Program-made: the position numbers and the translations under genes | NCBI GenBank assembly: GCA_964036195.1 | Contig: OZ038452.1 | Coordinates: 1,984,001 to 2,048,000, forward strand | Direction of reading: 5' to 3' | Length of the DNA stretch: 64,000 bases | Source of the DNA: Sphaerolaimus hirsutus | Taxonomy: Eukaryota > Nematoda > Chromadorea > Monhysterida > Sphaerolaimidae | Notes under the pieces: model-generated | Told to the model about the DNA's origin: nothing | The model's database searches: none | The model's input: the letters and a program-made list of their open reading frames with translations, nothing else | In this document: positions 52,539 through 63,868 of the stretch, in pieces | Layout of the letters: each line of letters opens with the position of its first letter | Position numbering within the stretch: position 1 is the first letter of the stretch

Positions 52539-53738
52539 TAGTGATGGAAAACGCGCCAGGCTTTCGGCGCCAAGCGCCAAAAGCGCCATGGCGCTTTTCT
52601 GACCCCGGCGCCAAGCGCCAATGGCGCCAGAGCAAAATGGCGCCATGCGCCAAAAGCGCCATGGCGCTTTTATGAACCTCAGCGCCAAGCGCCATTGGAG
52701 CCAGAGGGTGAAAACGCCAAGCGCCAATAGCGCCAGCGCCAAAAAATTTGTTCTACAATTTGATGGTAGAAAAATGAGTGCATAACTGTGAGTGACGTAC
52801 CGCTGAAGTCATAGTAGTCTATTCAACTTTTGCCCATTCAAACGGGCGTGCACTGATACGCACACGTGCCCGATACGCACATATGCCCGTTTTTTTCACT
52901 TGACACTTTTTCAAGTGATTTTCAGATATGAGTAAAGTGAAAAAAGTTCACTAATGTCATTGCGCAACTTTTTTTCACTTTACTCATATCTGAAAATAAC
53001 TTGAAAAAGTGTCAAGTGAAAAAAACGGGCATATGTGCGTATCGGGCACGTGTGCGTATCAGGCCTTCCCCATTCAAACAACCACTAAATCGGGGCAAAA
53101 TTTCTCAAATAATCGCTCTGGAGAGATATTTACATATCTGGTCGATTTGGGGGGCGGGGGTGGGGGGCTCGAGCGATGCGATAGTAGCCTTAAATTTAGC
53201 CTCAGGTTAGATAGATAGCTGAGCGGCACCGGGGATAGATAAGATAGATAGCCGGAGCGTTTGTTGGGGGGTAACCCCCCCCCCCACCCCCCTCTAACCC
53301 CCGCCAGACTGAACCCCTGATTTAGACTGCAAGAAAGAATTGGGAGCAAAGCATAAAAGGGGATTTACCGCGATTTTAACACCTCTGCTTTTATTCGTTG
53401 TTCACATCTAAATATTTATATAAAGTCTACCCTAATATTAATCAATATTTATTCAGTTGCCTCAAAATTGATCAACTGCAGTGTCGATTTCACCGTATTA
53501 TAACAATCATTATCATGGTTGGCGCTTTATTGGCGCCATTTAAAATGCCGGCGCCAGGCGCCAATAGCGCCACCAGAAAATGGCGCCAAGCGCCAAAAGC
53601 GCCATGGCGCTTTCTCAAACCCCAGCGCCAAGCGCCAATGGCGCCAGACCGTTTTAGCGCCAAGCGCCAAAAGCGCCATGGCGCTTTTTGCTTTGGCGCT
53701 AGCGCCAGGCGCCAGCGCCATGGCGCTTTGCATCACTA
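52539..53738. mobile_element. GGCGCC-array hAT-like element, copy 3
   Basis: Starts TAGTGATGGAAAACGCGCC and ends GGCGCTTTGCATCACTA. The exact duplication cttcagac lies at 52531-52538 and 53739-53746. GGCGCC arrays sit at 52545-52745 and 53520-53730, with a centre holding an inverted pair of 'cactttttcaagtgatttt' blocks near 52900-53020. Confidence 0.9.
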
Positions 53739-53746
53739 CTTCAGAC

Positions 53747-54206
53747 AAATGAATTTATCTGGCCCAAAAATTATTTCAATATCTCTTTCTGATCGAAAGT
53801 TACAGCATTTAAAACTTTCGCCTCACAACCATGAAAACCGCATGAAGAACAGTGTTTATGGATAATCAGAGGGCAAAAATTAAATTTCCAGGTGATTCTG
53901 ATCATTTTAAGTGTTCATTGGTGAAAATCGGCTAAGAAATGGCCGAAATATGGAGTTTTGAATTTGCATGTGTTGTTCTTCAAGCGGTTACCTACTGTAT
54001 TTGCTCGGAATACCCCCGCCCCCCCGAATCATTTTAAGTGTTGAACGATCCAAATCAGCCCAGAAATGGCCAAGTTATTAAGCTTTTTATAGACCACGTT
54101 ATCTCGGGACTGGGGGATCTCTAGCAAACGAAAACATCTCGTCATAGCCCAAACCCCAAACCTCAACATACTCGAGCGGCATCAAAAGCGAACAATGTAT
54201 AAGTAC
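53747..54206. other. no gene, dispersed repeat fragments
   Basis: Text near 53900-53960 resembles 1-60. A CTGTATTTGCTCGGAATACCCCC terminus of the TA family is near 53995. No exon is seen. Confidence 0.4.
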
Positions 54207-55460
54207 TAACGATGGCAAAAAAAGATTCGAAAATTCGAAAACATTTTCGAATTTTCGAATTTTTCCGGAATTTTCGAATTTTTATTTCACCCCTAGAAAA
54301 AACACTTAAAAATCGATTTATTTTTCAAAAAATTTGAAAATTCGAAAATTCGAAAATACTTTTCGAATTTTTCAGGCAATTCAAGGCACTCTTAAGTTCA
54401 GAGTACACAATACAACAAAAATTGATACGCGTTGCTTATGAAAAAGCGAAACAAAACAGAAAAAAGGTCCAAAAACGTTGAAATGTAAACTGCCCTGTAA
54501 AATGTGAAATGTCATGCAAAGTGTCAAAAGTTATGAAACTGCCCTGGAAAAATGGCAAACATATTTGCCATTTTCCACAGCATTTCCATGACTTTAGACA
54601 CTTTGCATAACATTTGACATTTCACAGAGCATTTTACAGGTGTCTGGGACTGCACATAGGAACTGCACATATTTATAAGTAAAATAAAAGAGATGTGATC
54701 AAAGATATACTCCAGCGACATTACACTTTATAATGAAACCTACCATATCCCATCTGAATAAAAGAACAAACATAAAATTTTTTCATCATATTAATCAAAT
54801 TGCTTTGATAAATATGATGAAAATTTTTTTGTTTGTTCTTTTATTCAGATGGGTTATGGTAGATTTCATTGAAGGTGTAATGTCGCTGGAGTATAAGAGT
54901 GATTTTGAGTACTGGTTTGAGAAGTACCCATATTTTGTGCAGTTAGCACTGTATGCACTGAGTACGCTCAGTGTGCTATACTTGGGCAAAATTACACCCT
55001 ACATTTTTCTGGTGTTAACACTCCATCATGACGTCATAACCGCAGTCCGCAGTGAATTTACGGCTGACTGAACTGGTTCGGAGTCAGGATGAAATGGAGT
55101 GCAGTGGTGAATCAGTTCACAAGTTTTCAGTTGGCTGTCCCAGCCAAAGATATAAATCATATCTATTTGTAGATTAGCACCTCTGCCGAGTATAGCCACT
55201 TCCAAAACAGTCCAAATTCTGTGTTTAAAGCTTCAAATTCAATGTTTTTCCAAAAAAAATTCGAAATTTTTTTTAAAAAATTCGAAAAATGGCCAAAAAA
55301 ATTCGAAAATTGCCAAAAAAGATTCGAAAATTGAAAATTCGAAAAATTAAATTCGAAATTCGAAAATTGATTTCAGGAAAAATTCGAAAATTCGAAAATT
55401 CATTTGGGAAAAAACACTTAAAAATTTAAATACTTTTTTTTGGAGGGTTTGCCATCGTTA
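54207..55460. mobile_element. hAT-like element, TAACGATGGC ends, exact TSD
   Basis: Ends are TAACGATGGCAAAAAAAG and GTTTGCCATCGTTA. The exact duplication ataagtac lies at 54199-54206 and 55461-55468. Subterminal zones are 'attcgaaaattcgaaaa' arrays. An inner palindrome at about 54735-54870 ('atcccatctgaataaaagaa' and complement) gives mirrored short frames. Confidence 0.9.
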
Positions 55461-55471
55461 ATAAGTACAAC

Positions 55472-56239
55472 CAACGATGGGTAAGTTCTCCAGAAAAAAA
55501 CACCGTCTGTGTTTTGAGTTTTTCAAAAATGAATATCTGTGTTTTGAGTTTTTTTCACGAAAAAAACTTGAGTAACTCTGTTATTATTTATTTGTTTTTT
55601 GTAAAAACTCAACTCAGTGGTTAAATGCAAAAACAGTGGTGTTCTTATTACAAATTTGATTATGCATGTCCAGGGACCCTGTAAAATCCACTGAACAGTC
55701 ATTCAAAATGTAAAATAAACGTTTGAACATTTTTTATTTTTACGCTACTGGTATCACTTGACTAACTCATCTTTTGACCCACTAAAGTTGTAAAAATGTC
55801 TTACAAGTGACCAGGTTATGCTTTTGGCAGCTTTGGGGGTAGCTTTCAACTCTGTGGAGTGAGCTGATGGGTGCAAGTCAATCAGTCAGTGTCAATAACA
55901 ATTCCAATCATTGTTATATGACCAGGTGCCATTTTGTTACTTAGGTTGTATTTTGTTACTTGTTATTAAATTTGGACCCTTTGTGATCTGTTGATATGCA
56001 CGTGTGCACATTTCTTTTTTTGTTCAGTTAAACACAGCACAGTATTCCTCCAAACCAATGAAAAAACTCAAAAAACTTTTCTGTGTTTCCGTGTTTCTGT
56101 GTTTCTGTGTTCGCCATTAAAAAACTCATTTGAGTTTTGAGTTTTTCAAAATTTTTGAGTTTCTGTGTTTCTGTGTAAAACAAAAACACAGAAACTCAAT
56201 GAGTTTCTGTGTTCAATTTCTGTGTTTTTTCCATCGTTG
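55472..56239. mobile_element. hAT-like element, CAACGATGG ends, exact TSD
   Basis: Starts CAACGATGGGTAAGTTC and ends TTTTTTCCATCGTTG. The exact duplication agtacaac lies at 55464-55471 and 56240-56247. Subterminal zones are 'ctgtgttttgagttttt' arrays. It landed at the edge of the preceding element, overlapping its right TSD. Confidence 0.9.
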
Positions 56240-56270
56240 AGTACAACAGAATGGGATAACCAAAGTATAT

Positions 56271-58100
56271 TTGAGGCATCCAATTCTAAAAGTCGACAAG
56301 TCCAAAATATGAAAATTTCGAGTTAGGCCTGGAAATGTCATCTGGGGCTATGTCTGCACATTTTTCATAATTTGCCATAATATTTTTGACTTCACAGTGG
56401 CATAGTGCCAAATTTGGCAGTCAAATTTTTTTGCATAGTGCCAAATTTGACATTTTTTTGGGAAAATGCAAAAAATTTGGGCAAGACGTCGACAAGTCCA
56501 CTTAGTTTTGGGCTAAAAGTTGACAAGTCCATCCTATGCATCCTCTTTTATGTGGAAAAACGCAAGTGTAAAGTCGGTTTTAAGAAGACAACTAATTCTG
56601 TTTTTGTTACCGAGGTCTTGAATGAGAAAGATGTGATTAACTTTGACTCATGACTAATTAATTGTTGATCTTCATTATCAAAGCAAGAAAGTGTCAATTA
56701 GTTTCATCAAATCAATATTAATGGCTGTTGTTTAGTTTACTGCTGCAGTTTTTCGGCCATATCACTACAAAGCATATAAATACAATCAATATTAGCTTCA
56801 AAGTTCTTATAATTAGCGATAATTGAATGTCATGTTCTAGCTTTCACTTGCATCCGTAGCATTGCAATCTCTCTCACATGATATCATGGTTCTAACAGAT
56901 TAGCTTTTATAATCCTACTGACGTCAGTGACTCAAGTGACATTTCGCTAGCTAGTGTTTAATATTTGGACCTCTTGACTATTTTTCTACAAACCTTGTTC
57001 TACACAGGTGACCTCTTTCACAGTGTCACTGTGCCTACGTGGTTATAACTGAACATCCTCTATCTAATCTCTAGGAGGTGTCATATCTAGGGTGTCAACA
57101 AAAACTTTTTGGGGGAAAACGTTAACGGAAACGGAAAAAATTTTGCACTTGCCGGAAAACGGAAAACAGAAAAATGATACGCCGGAAAACGGAAACGGAA
57201 ACGGAAAAATTTGCCAAATATATGCTGGAAACAGAAAAAATTTGCTGAAATTTTGCTGGAAACAGAAAAAAATTTGCAGAAATTTATCCAGAAATAAAAA
57301 ATTTGTAGAAATTTTGCTAAAAATGGGAAAAATTCACATAATTGAGAGCCTGCATGCATGTTTACCAGTTTGGCTGAAACAGAAAACAAAAAATTGAGCT
57401 GGAAAGTGAACAAAGTTGGAAAAACAGACAATTATTGAACCGGAAAACGGAAAAAAAGCGGAAAAACCGAAAATTTAACCAGAAAATGAGCCAGAAAAAT
57501 GGAAACGGAAAAAAATTTAGCAGCCGGAAAACGGAAATGGAAAAAAATTTGCCTGCAGAAAGCAGAAACAGAAAAAAGAAAATGGAAAGTTGACACCCTA
57601 GTCATATCACAATTTGACTGTACGAGGCGATCCCACATACAATTCTCACTGGGTGGAGTATTCTTAAAATACTGTCTCACTATTGCATGAAAATATGCAC
57701 TTAAGGGTTTGAATTTTCCTTAGAGATAGGATGCTATCATTGCATGTCAAATTCATGCTTGATCCTAATTTCTCACTGACTAGTAACTCTTACCAGTTTT
57801 CTTTGAAGGATCTATTTATACTTTCTCACTGGTTGAATCAGGATTAATATTGCTACCACTTAATTATCAGTGGCTGTTTCACAGCCGATGCACACGTGTC
57901 CAAACTGTCATGGATCAATCAAGGTGTTTCATGCATCAAGGGAATTAAGATCGCTCAGCTGTATTTCTATTTAGCCTTTGCATGGCAGTTACGTGAATAA
58001 TATGAAGTAAAATTAGTAGTTTTACCTTACACAAAAAATGTGATAAGTCCACTGTGGACACTGATTTCTAAAAGGCGGCAAGTCCATAATTTTCTCATAA
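56271..58100. repeat. GTCGACAAGTCC dispersed repeat, copy 2, interrupted
   Basis: Starts TTGAGGCATCCAATTC like 13443. It matches copy 1 to about 56560 and resumes about 58020-58100 ('ctgatttctaaaaggcggca'). The inserted part includes the element at 57088-57600. Confidence 0.6.
57088..57600. mobile_element. hAT-like MITE, TAGGGTGTC ends, exact TSD
   Basis: Ends are TAGGGTGTCAACAAAAAC and AAAGTTGACACCCTA. The exact duplication gtcatatc lies at 57080-57087 and 57601-57608. The body is built of 'ggaaaacggaaacgga' words, which keep several frames open without coding meaning. Confidence 0.9.
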
Positions 58101-58139
58101 GGCAGCCTCGACTTCTCCGTAACAATGACAAACCCTCCA

Positions 58140-58250
58140 AAAAAAGTATTAAAATTTTGTTTAAAATATTATTATAATAATAATATAAATATTAAAATAA
58201 TATTTATATTAATATTATAATAATAATATTAATATTAAAAAGTGTTTTTT
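58140..58250. repeat. AT-only palindromic repeat
   Basis: 'Ttattataataataatat' words in both orientations, fully A+T. Confidence 0.7.
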
Positions 58251-59772
58251 TCCTAAAAAAATTTCCAAATTTTTCCTCAGATTTTTTTTCAAATTTTGAA
58301 TTTAATTTTCAAATTTTCGAATCTTTTGTGGCAATTTTCAAATCTTTTTGGGAATTTTTTTACATACATTTCTATTTTTTTGGAAAAATATGGAATTAAG
58401 TGCTTAAGGCTGTTAAGTAGTTATGTTGAAATAGTTATGGGTGCTCGGTGCATCCTTGCGCATTCCTCAATTCCTTCAGTAAAATGCATAGCAAGCAGTC
58501 CATCGAGTATAAACTGATTTTTTTCCCAGCCCTCAGATCATTGATTACCTGTTTACAATGCACTGTATTTCTTAAAAATACCCTCGGTATCAGGGGGTAC
58601 ACTGTAGGGGCAGTATGGTATAAATACAAACTTATATATGGTATTTGCTTGAATAATTCCCCTTGCGAATTGTTCTTTTGTCAGACCTTTTTGAGGGGTA
58701 CTTTTCAAGGGGAGGAATCCTTCAAGTACTTAAATACATTACGTCTGTACAGTTATGCATGCCTGTTGTGGTAGAATTTTTTGGCATCTGAATGTCTAAG
58801 TATGTTACATGCAGCGTTACAGCAGAGTTCACACATTTTGGCATTTACACTTCACATGCAAGTCAACAAAAAACAAAATCACACCAAAAATATACACACA
58901 CCAATTTTTTGGTATAATGTGATCGAACAATTTTCGATCACACTATGGCACTGTGTGTTGCAATGTGTGAATTTGGATCAATTCACACACTACAGAAGGT
59001 CAATATTTAGTTGACCTCTGCACGCTAGTGCCCATCACATTACAGTGTGGGTCAAATAGCAATGTTAGAGCATGTGTTATTTGCAGCGGCAATAATGCTA
59101 TGCTAGAGCGTGTGTTTCTAACAGCAATGCAATGTAATGATAGTTAAATAACTTGGTTTTATTCAGATGAGATGTGGTATTTTTAATTGTAAAGTGTGCA
59201 GTCAGTGGACTATATCTATGAAAATACTAAGTGCAAATGCAATTGTTTTAATATGTATAACTATATCTACATTTACATGAATGAAGCTTAAAACACAATT
59301 TTTTTTAATCCCACTCTTATGTTAACTAATGTACTTATATAAATACATAAACAAAAGTAGGAAATGTAATTTAATGAAACTGCAATTTCATTTGTATTTT
59401 CAACGTGGGCCACCCAGCCATTTGTCTTGACTGTTGTGTAACCTGAGACAACAGATGCATTCACACACTCAAAATTATTCACACACGAAAAGCGTGTCGA
59501 GTTTTTTCGGTGCCTTTTACTAGCACATATTTTATGTGGAGTTTTTTTGGCTGTGTAATGGTCAAAAATTTTTATCACGCTCCCAAAATCACACAATGTT
59601 TCACACACTGAAAACGGGAGCTGCAAGCCTGGTTACAAGCAATGAATTGTTAATTGCATGTCATACAAGTTCTGGCGGAATAATAGGCCCCCTCAAATAA
59701 GCCCCCTTAATTGACCCCCTCAAAATTTGCTAGAAATCCAATATATTATATTCATGATAATACAAATTTTGT
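58251..59772. other. no supported gene
   Basis: Contains a GGTATTTGCTTGAATAATTCCCC end near 58637 and two zones rich in 'cacacac' and 'gatcacac' (58830-59000 and 59400-59630). The longest minus frame, about 112 codons near 59288-59626, has no domain or coding bias I can defend. Confidence 0.4.
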
Positions 59773-59785
59773 GTCTAGTGTAGTG

Positions 59786-60575
59786 CAGAGTTGTTAAAAG
59801 GTACGTACGTTTACTCGAAAAATACGCGTACGCGAGTACGCGGTAAATACGTTTACATATACTTTTTTTTAAAGTAACGTACTCACATGTACGCGTACAT
59901 TTTTGAGGCATACGCGTAAAGAAAATGTATTTCTGTGAATTCAATTTGGCACATATTTATAAGGTGACTACACTGCAATTCACTATATTTCCTCGAAATA
60001 CCCCTGGGAGTGATTGTTTTATAGTGAAATTTTGAGGGTAGTTAAACAAGGGCGGGTATTTCGAGGGTTTTTTTATTTCGCCAGAATTTTTCAGAACTCT
60101 CAGCACTAATACGCTGAGGTAGAAAAATGCAACAACAAGCTTCATGTATAAGAGTATTTTTATTGACTTACATATATATGTATGTAAATATATATGGTAT
60201 ATACTCTGTTCTAACGTGACTTGGTGATTGTTTAAACATGTGTTCTGCATTTCACAGAACACAAACTGAAGGTTTCAATATTTACGTTCCATATACGTTC
60301 AATTTGGGGGGGGGCTTTCGACAGGGGGTCAATTATTTAATTCGTATGGCCATTTTGAGGGTTGTATTTCAAAAACATACCCAGTTCTACATATTCTATG
60401 AAGAAAAGTGCTTGCTTTTGCATTTTAATGGGAAAAAAATTTTGTACTCACATTTACGCGTGCGTACGAGTAAACAATAAGTATTTTACGTTTTCGATAC
60501 TTTGTGGTGAGTAAAAAATAAATACTATACGTTTACATATACTTTTAAAAAAGTTCAGTAATTCTAACAACTCTG
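59786..60575. mobile_element. hAT-like element, CAGAGTTGTTAAAA end, exact TSD
   Basis: Starts CAGAGTTGTTAAAAGG and ends TTCTAACAACTCTG. The exact duplication gtgtagtg lies at 59778-59785 and 60576-60583. The interior has the 'tactcgaaaaatacg' words of the CANNGTTGTTAAAA family and a TTTCCTCGAAATACCCC block. The target was the very tip of the GGCGCC element. Confidence 0.9.
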
Positions 60576-61404
60576 GTGTAGTGATGTAAAAGCGCCATGG
60601 CGCTGGCGCCTGGCGCTAGCGCCAAACCAAAAAGCGCCATGGCGCTTTTGGCGCTTGGCGCCTTTTTGCCGTGGCGCCATTGGCGCTTGGCGCCGAGACC
60701 TCCATAAGCGCCATGGCGCTTTTGGCGCTTGGCGCTATAATGCCGTGGCGCCATTGGCGCTTGGCGCTCACAGTTTAAAAAGCGCCAAAAAAGCGCCATG
60801 CCATCTGTGTACGTTTTCGATAGGTGGCATCAAAAATGCCATCAAAATATGAGATGATTGCTGTTTTGTTCCATCCAATTCTACCATCACCTAACACTTG
60901 TGGTTCACACATCCAAATTTCATTGATATAAATATAAATAGCACAACTTCACTTGCTTCACTAAGCTACTGAAACTTTCTGCATTCAGAAAAAAACTACC
61001 TATATAGCATGCTGAATGTACACTTTACAATCTACCTAACTATCATCTCATATTTATTATTCAGGCAATCCGTTGAATAACACTCACTGAATAACTCCCC
61101 TTGTTGACCAAGTGATAAAATATACCCCCCTTGAATAACTCCCCCATCTGGGTATTTGATATGTACATATATCCATCAATGATTCAAATTCCGATGAAGA
61201 CAAATTTTTGCATGGATAGGTACCTTGTTTTTGTTGTTGAACTATCAAATACCCGGATTACATGAGTTTAGGGAATGCATTCATACAATGAATAACGTGC
61301 AAGTTCCGAGGGAAAAAACTCCTCCTAGAATAGCACCCTCTTGATTACCTCCCTCAAAAACTTCTGATGAAAACATTACTCCCCTAGGGTCTTATTTGAG
61401 GATA

Positions 61405-62280
61405 CCTTATTACCTCGAATTATCCCCCCCTTGAATTAACCCCCCCTCGAAATACCCCCCCTAAAATTCGCCTGAGGAAATAATAAACCCCCCCCCCCTC
61501 GAAATACCCCCCTAAAATTGAGTGTAAAGAGAACGTACATGACAAATACCGTAGTTTGTGATCTGTACAATGCAGAACACACGTTAAAAGTGATGGCTAA
61601 GTGACGTTAGGGAAGGGTTTATGTGTATACCGTATTTCCTCGAAATACCCCCCCCCTTGAAATACCCCCCCCCTCGTTTGACCCCCCCCCTCTCGAGACC
61701 ACTATGAAACAATCACCCCCCCCCTCGAAATACCCCCCCCCAAATTGAGTGTAAAGAGAACGTACATGACAAATACGGCAGTTGATGTTCTGCGTAGTGC
61801 AGAACACACGTTAAAACAATGTCGGAATCACGTTAGAACAGTGTTTATACCATCTACGTACTAATATTAGTCTACAGAACCTTATAAATGGCAGTTTTTG
61901 TTGCATTTTTCGACGTCTGCGTACGTTTCAGACGACAATTTCGTACTTGGTTTTCAAAAATTTTCTTGTGAAACAATAACCCCCCCCCTCGAAATACCCC
62001 CCCCCTCGTTTAACCCCCCCCCTCTCGGGACCACTATGAAACAATCACCCCCCGGGGGGTATTTCGAGGAAATACGGTATACAGTTATATATGCCTATAA
62101 ACACGTATACATTAACGTAATTGTTCGATTTTTCTACGTCTGCGTATGGGGAATTTGCGAAAATTTCTGGCGAAATAATAGACCCCCCCTCGAATAAACC
62201 CCCCCCCCCTCGAATTATCCCCCCATCAAATTTTGCTGGCGAAATAATAAACCCCCTGGGGGTATTTCGAGGTAATACGG
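61405..62280. mobile_element. TA-flanked element, CCNTATTACCTCG ends
   Basis: The left end CCTTATTACCTCGAATTA (TA at 61403-61404) and right end ATTTCGAGGTAATACGG (TA at 62281-62282) pair well. It lies inside the GGCGCC element and encloses 61630-62077. Confidence 0.55.
61630..62077. mobile_element. TA-flanked MITE, CCGTATTTCCTCG ends, nested
   Basis: Ends CCGTATTTCCTCGAAATACC and its exact complement, TA on each side (61628-61629 and 62078-62079). The interior has C runs and 'tcgaaatacccccccc' repeats. It also contains 'gagtgtaaagagaacgtaca', shared with 61518 and 44340. Confidence 0.7.
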
Positions 62281-62692
62281 TATACTATACGGTACTTGCA
62301 TTCACTGGGAGTAAATGTTTGCACAAATTTTCAGGCAGCTTCATTCGTAAAGTAGAGGAACAGCTTTGTGTATTTGGCATCCAGATATTGATGTACATGG
62401 CTAATTAAAAATCGACCAAGAAATTTTTGGCGCTGGCGCTATTGGCGCTTGGCGCTATAATCCTCTGGCGCCATTGGCGCTTGGCGCTACGGTCTGGAAA
62501 AGCGCCATGGCGCTTTTGGCGCTTGGCGCTAAAATCGTCTGGCGCCATTGGCGCTTGGCGCCGCAATGCGAAAAGCGCCATGGCGCTTTTGGCGCTTGGC
62601 GCCAAAACTCTGGCGCTTTTTACATCACTAGTCTAGTGTCGGCATCAGGGAAAGTGTATAGCACGTAGCTCTTCCGTAAATGCTTCCGTGAT

Positions 62693-63721
62693 CAGGGTTG
62701 GCAAAATCTCAGAAAAGAATAAAAATAAAATAAAAATAAAATGGAAAATTGAAGAATAAAATAAAATAAAATAAAATGGAAAATTTCAAAATAAAAATAA
62801 AAATTGTATAAAAATTCGAATTTTTGTGAAATTTTTGTAAAATTGTATACAAATTCATATTTTTGTAAAAATTGTATAAAAATTCATATTTTTTGTAAAT
62901 TTTTTTCTGTTGTTTATAGTTCAACCTGTTCATTCGCGGAGCTGGGGCAGTCACAAGCCATGTAAAGTGTCAAAATGTTATATGAAATGGAATGGAAAGT
63001 GTCAATTTTCATGAAAATGTTAAGTAAAGTGTCAATTGTCATGACAAATATAAATTTAAGTGGAAACTGTAAAGCAAATTGTATCCAAATCTTATCTTTT
63101 GTATCCAAATCTTGTTGTTTTTGTAACCAAATCTTATGTACAAAAACAAATTTGTATACAAAAACATAAGATTTGGATACCAAAATATAAGGTTTGGATA
63201 CCAAAACATAAGATTCAGATACACAATTTACACTCTGCACGACATTTGTCATGACAATTATTCTTTGCTTGACATTTGAGATGCCAATTGACTCTTTACT
63301 ACATTTGTCATGACAATTGACACTTTGCATGATGTTTTACAAATGCGCCCAGCACACTCCAGTAATCCTTCTACTGAAAATTCAAACCATTCTTATCGAT
63401 AATTGTAACTTAACACTTGCAACTAGCTAACAATACCTACTGCATGCAACTTTTGCAAAGTAATGGAAAAATTTGTCACACATTTTTCATGTTTAGGTCT
63501 AATTATCACATTTTTCTGACCTTGCATGCAAGATTTTGATTTTTTGTAAAATTTCTGTAAAATTTTTGTAAAATTTTTGTAAAATGGTCCATTTTATTAT
63601 TTTATTTTTATTTTGGAATAAAATAAAATAAAATGAAACAAGAATAAAATAAAAATAAAATACATTTTTATACAATTTTTATACAATTTGTATACAAATG
63701 ATTTTTATAAAACCAACCCTG
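62693..63721. mobile_element. hAT-like element, CAGGGTTGG ends, reverse orientation, exact TSD
   Basis: Starts CAGGGTTGGCAAAATCTC and ends AAAACCAACCCTG. The exact duplication tccgtgat lies at 62685-62692 and 63722-63729. The content is the inverse of 21114-22127. Confidence 0.9.
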
Positions 63722-63755
63722 TCCGTGATGATATACAGGCTGTAACAGTGAGTTT

Positions 63756-63868
63756 TTTGTTGGCGCCATTGTTTCTGGCGCCCTTTGGCGCCCGGCGCCA
63801 TTTTTTCAGATGGCGCCATGGCGCCATAGGCGCCTGGCGCCATTTTTTCTGGCGCTTTTCCATCACTA
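63756..63868. mobile_element. GGCGCC-array hAT-like element, right end only
   Basis: A GGCGCC array ends in GGCGCTTTTCCATCACTA. No left end is found. The next octamer gtgtgaag should be its TSD; the same sequence without the insertion is at about 31608. Confidence 0.7.

Larger units (their letters stand above)
59781..62630. mobile_element. GGCGCC-array hAT-like element, copy 4, split near its left end
   Basis: The first five bases TAGTG are at 59781-59785. The element at 59786-60575 is inserted there, and the left end continues as TAGTGATGTAAAAGCGCC at 60579. The right end is GGCGCTTTTTACATCACTA. The outer duplication gtctagtg is exact (59773-59780 and 62631-62638). GGCGCC arrays occupy 60585-60800 and 62425-62620; TA-family repeats fill the centre. 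Confidence 0.8.

Noticed and set aside
52228-52695. Open frames up to about 155 codons across GGCGCC arrays, rich in Ala, Pro, Trp and Arg
   Set aside because: GGCGCC repeats lack stop codons in most frames on both strands, so these frames are compositional. The same holds at 4286-4530, 51441-51800, 53398-53865, 60545-60850 and 62405-62670.
57092-57690. Lys/Asn/Gly-rich frames around the TAGGGTGTC MITE
   Set aside because: They arise from 'ggaaaacggaaa' repeats; both strands are open across the same bases.
61980-62060. Long C and G runs as regulatory or G-quadruplex elements
   Set aside because: They are part of the ends of the TA-flanked repeat family and vary in length between copies; run length may also be unreliable in assembly.
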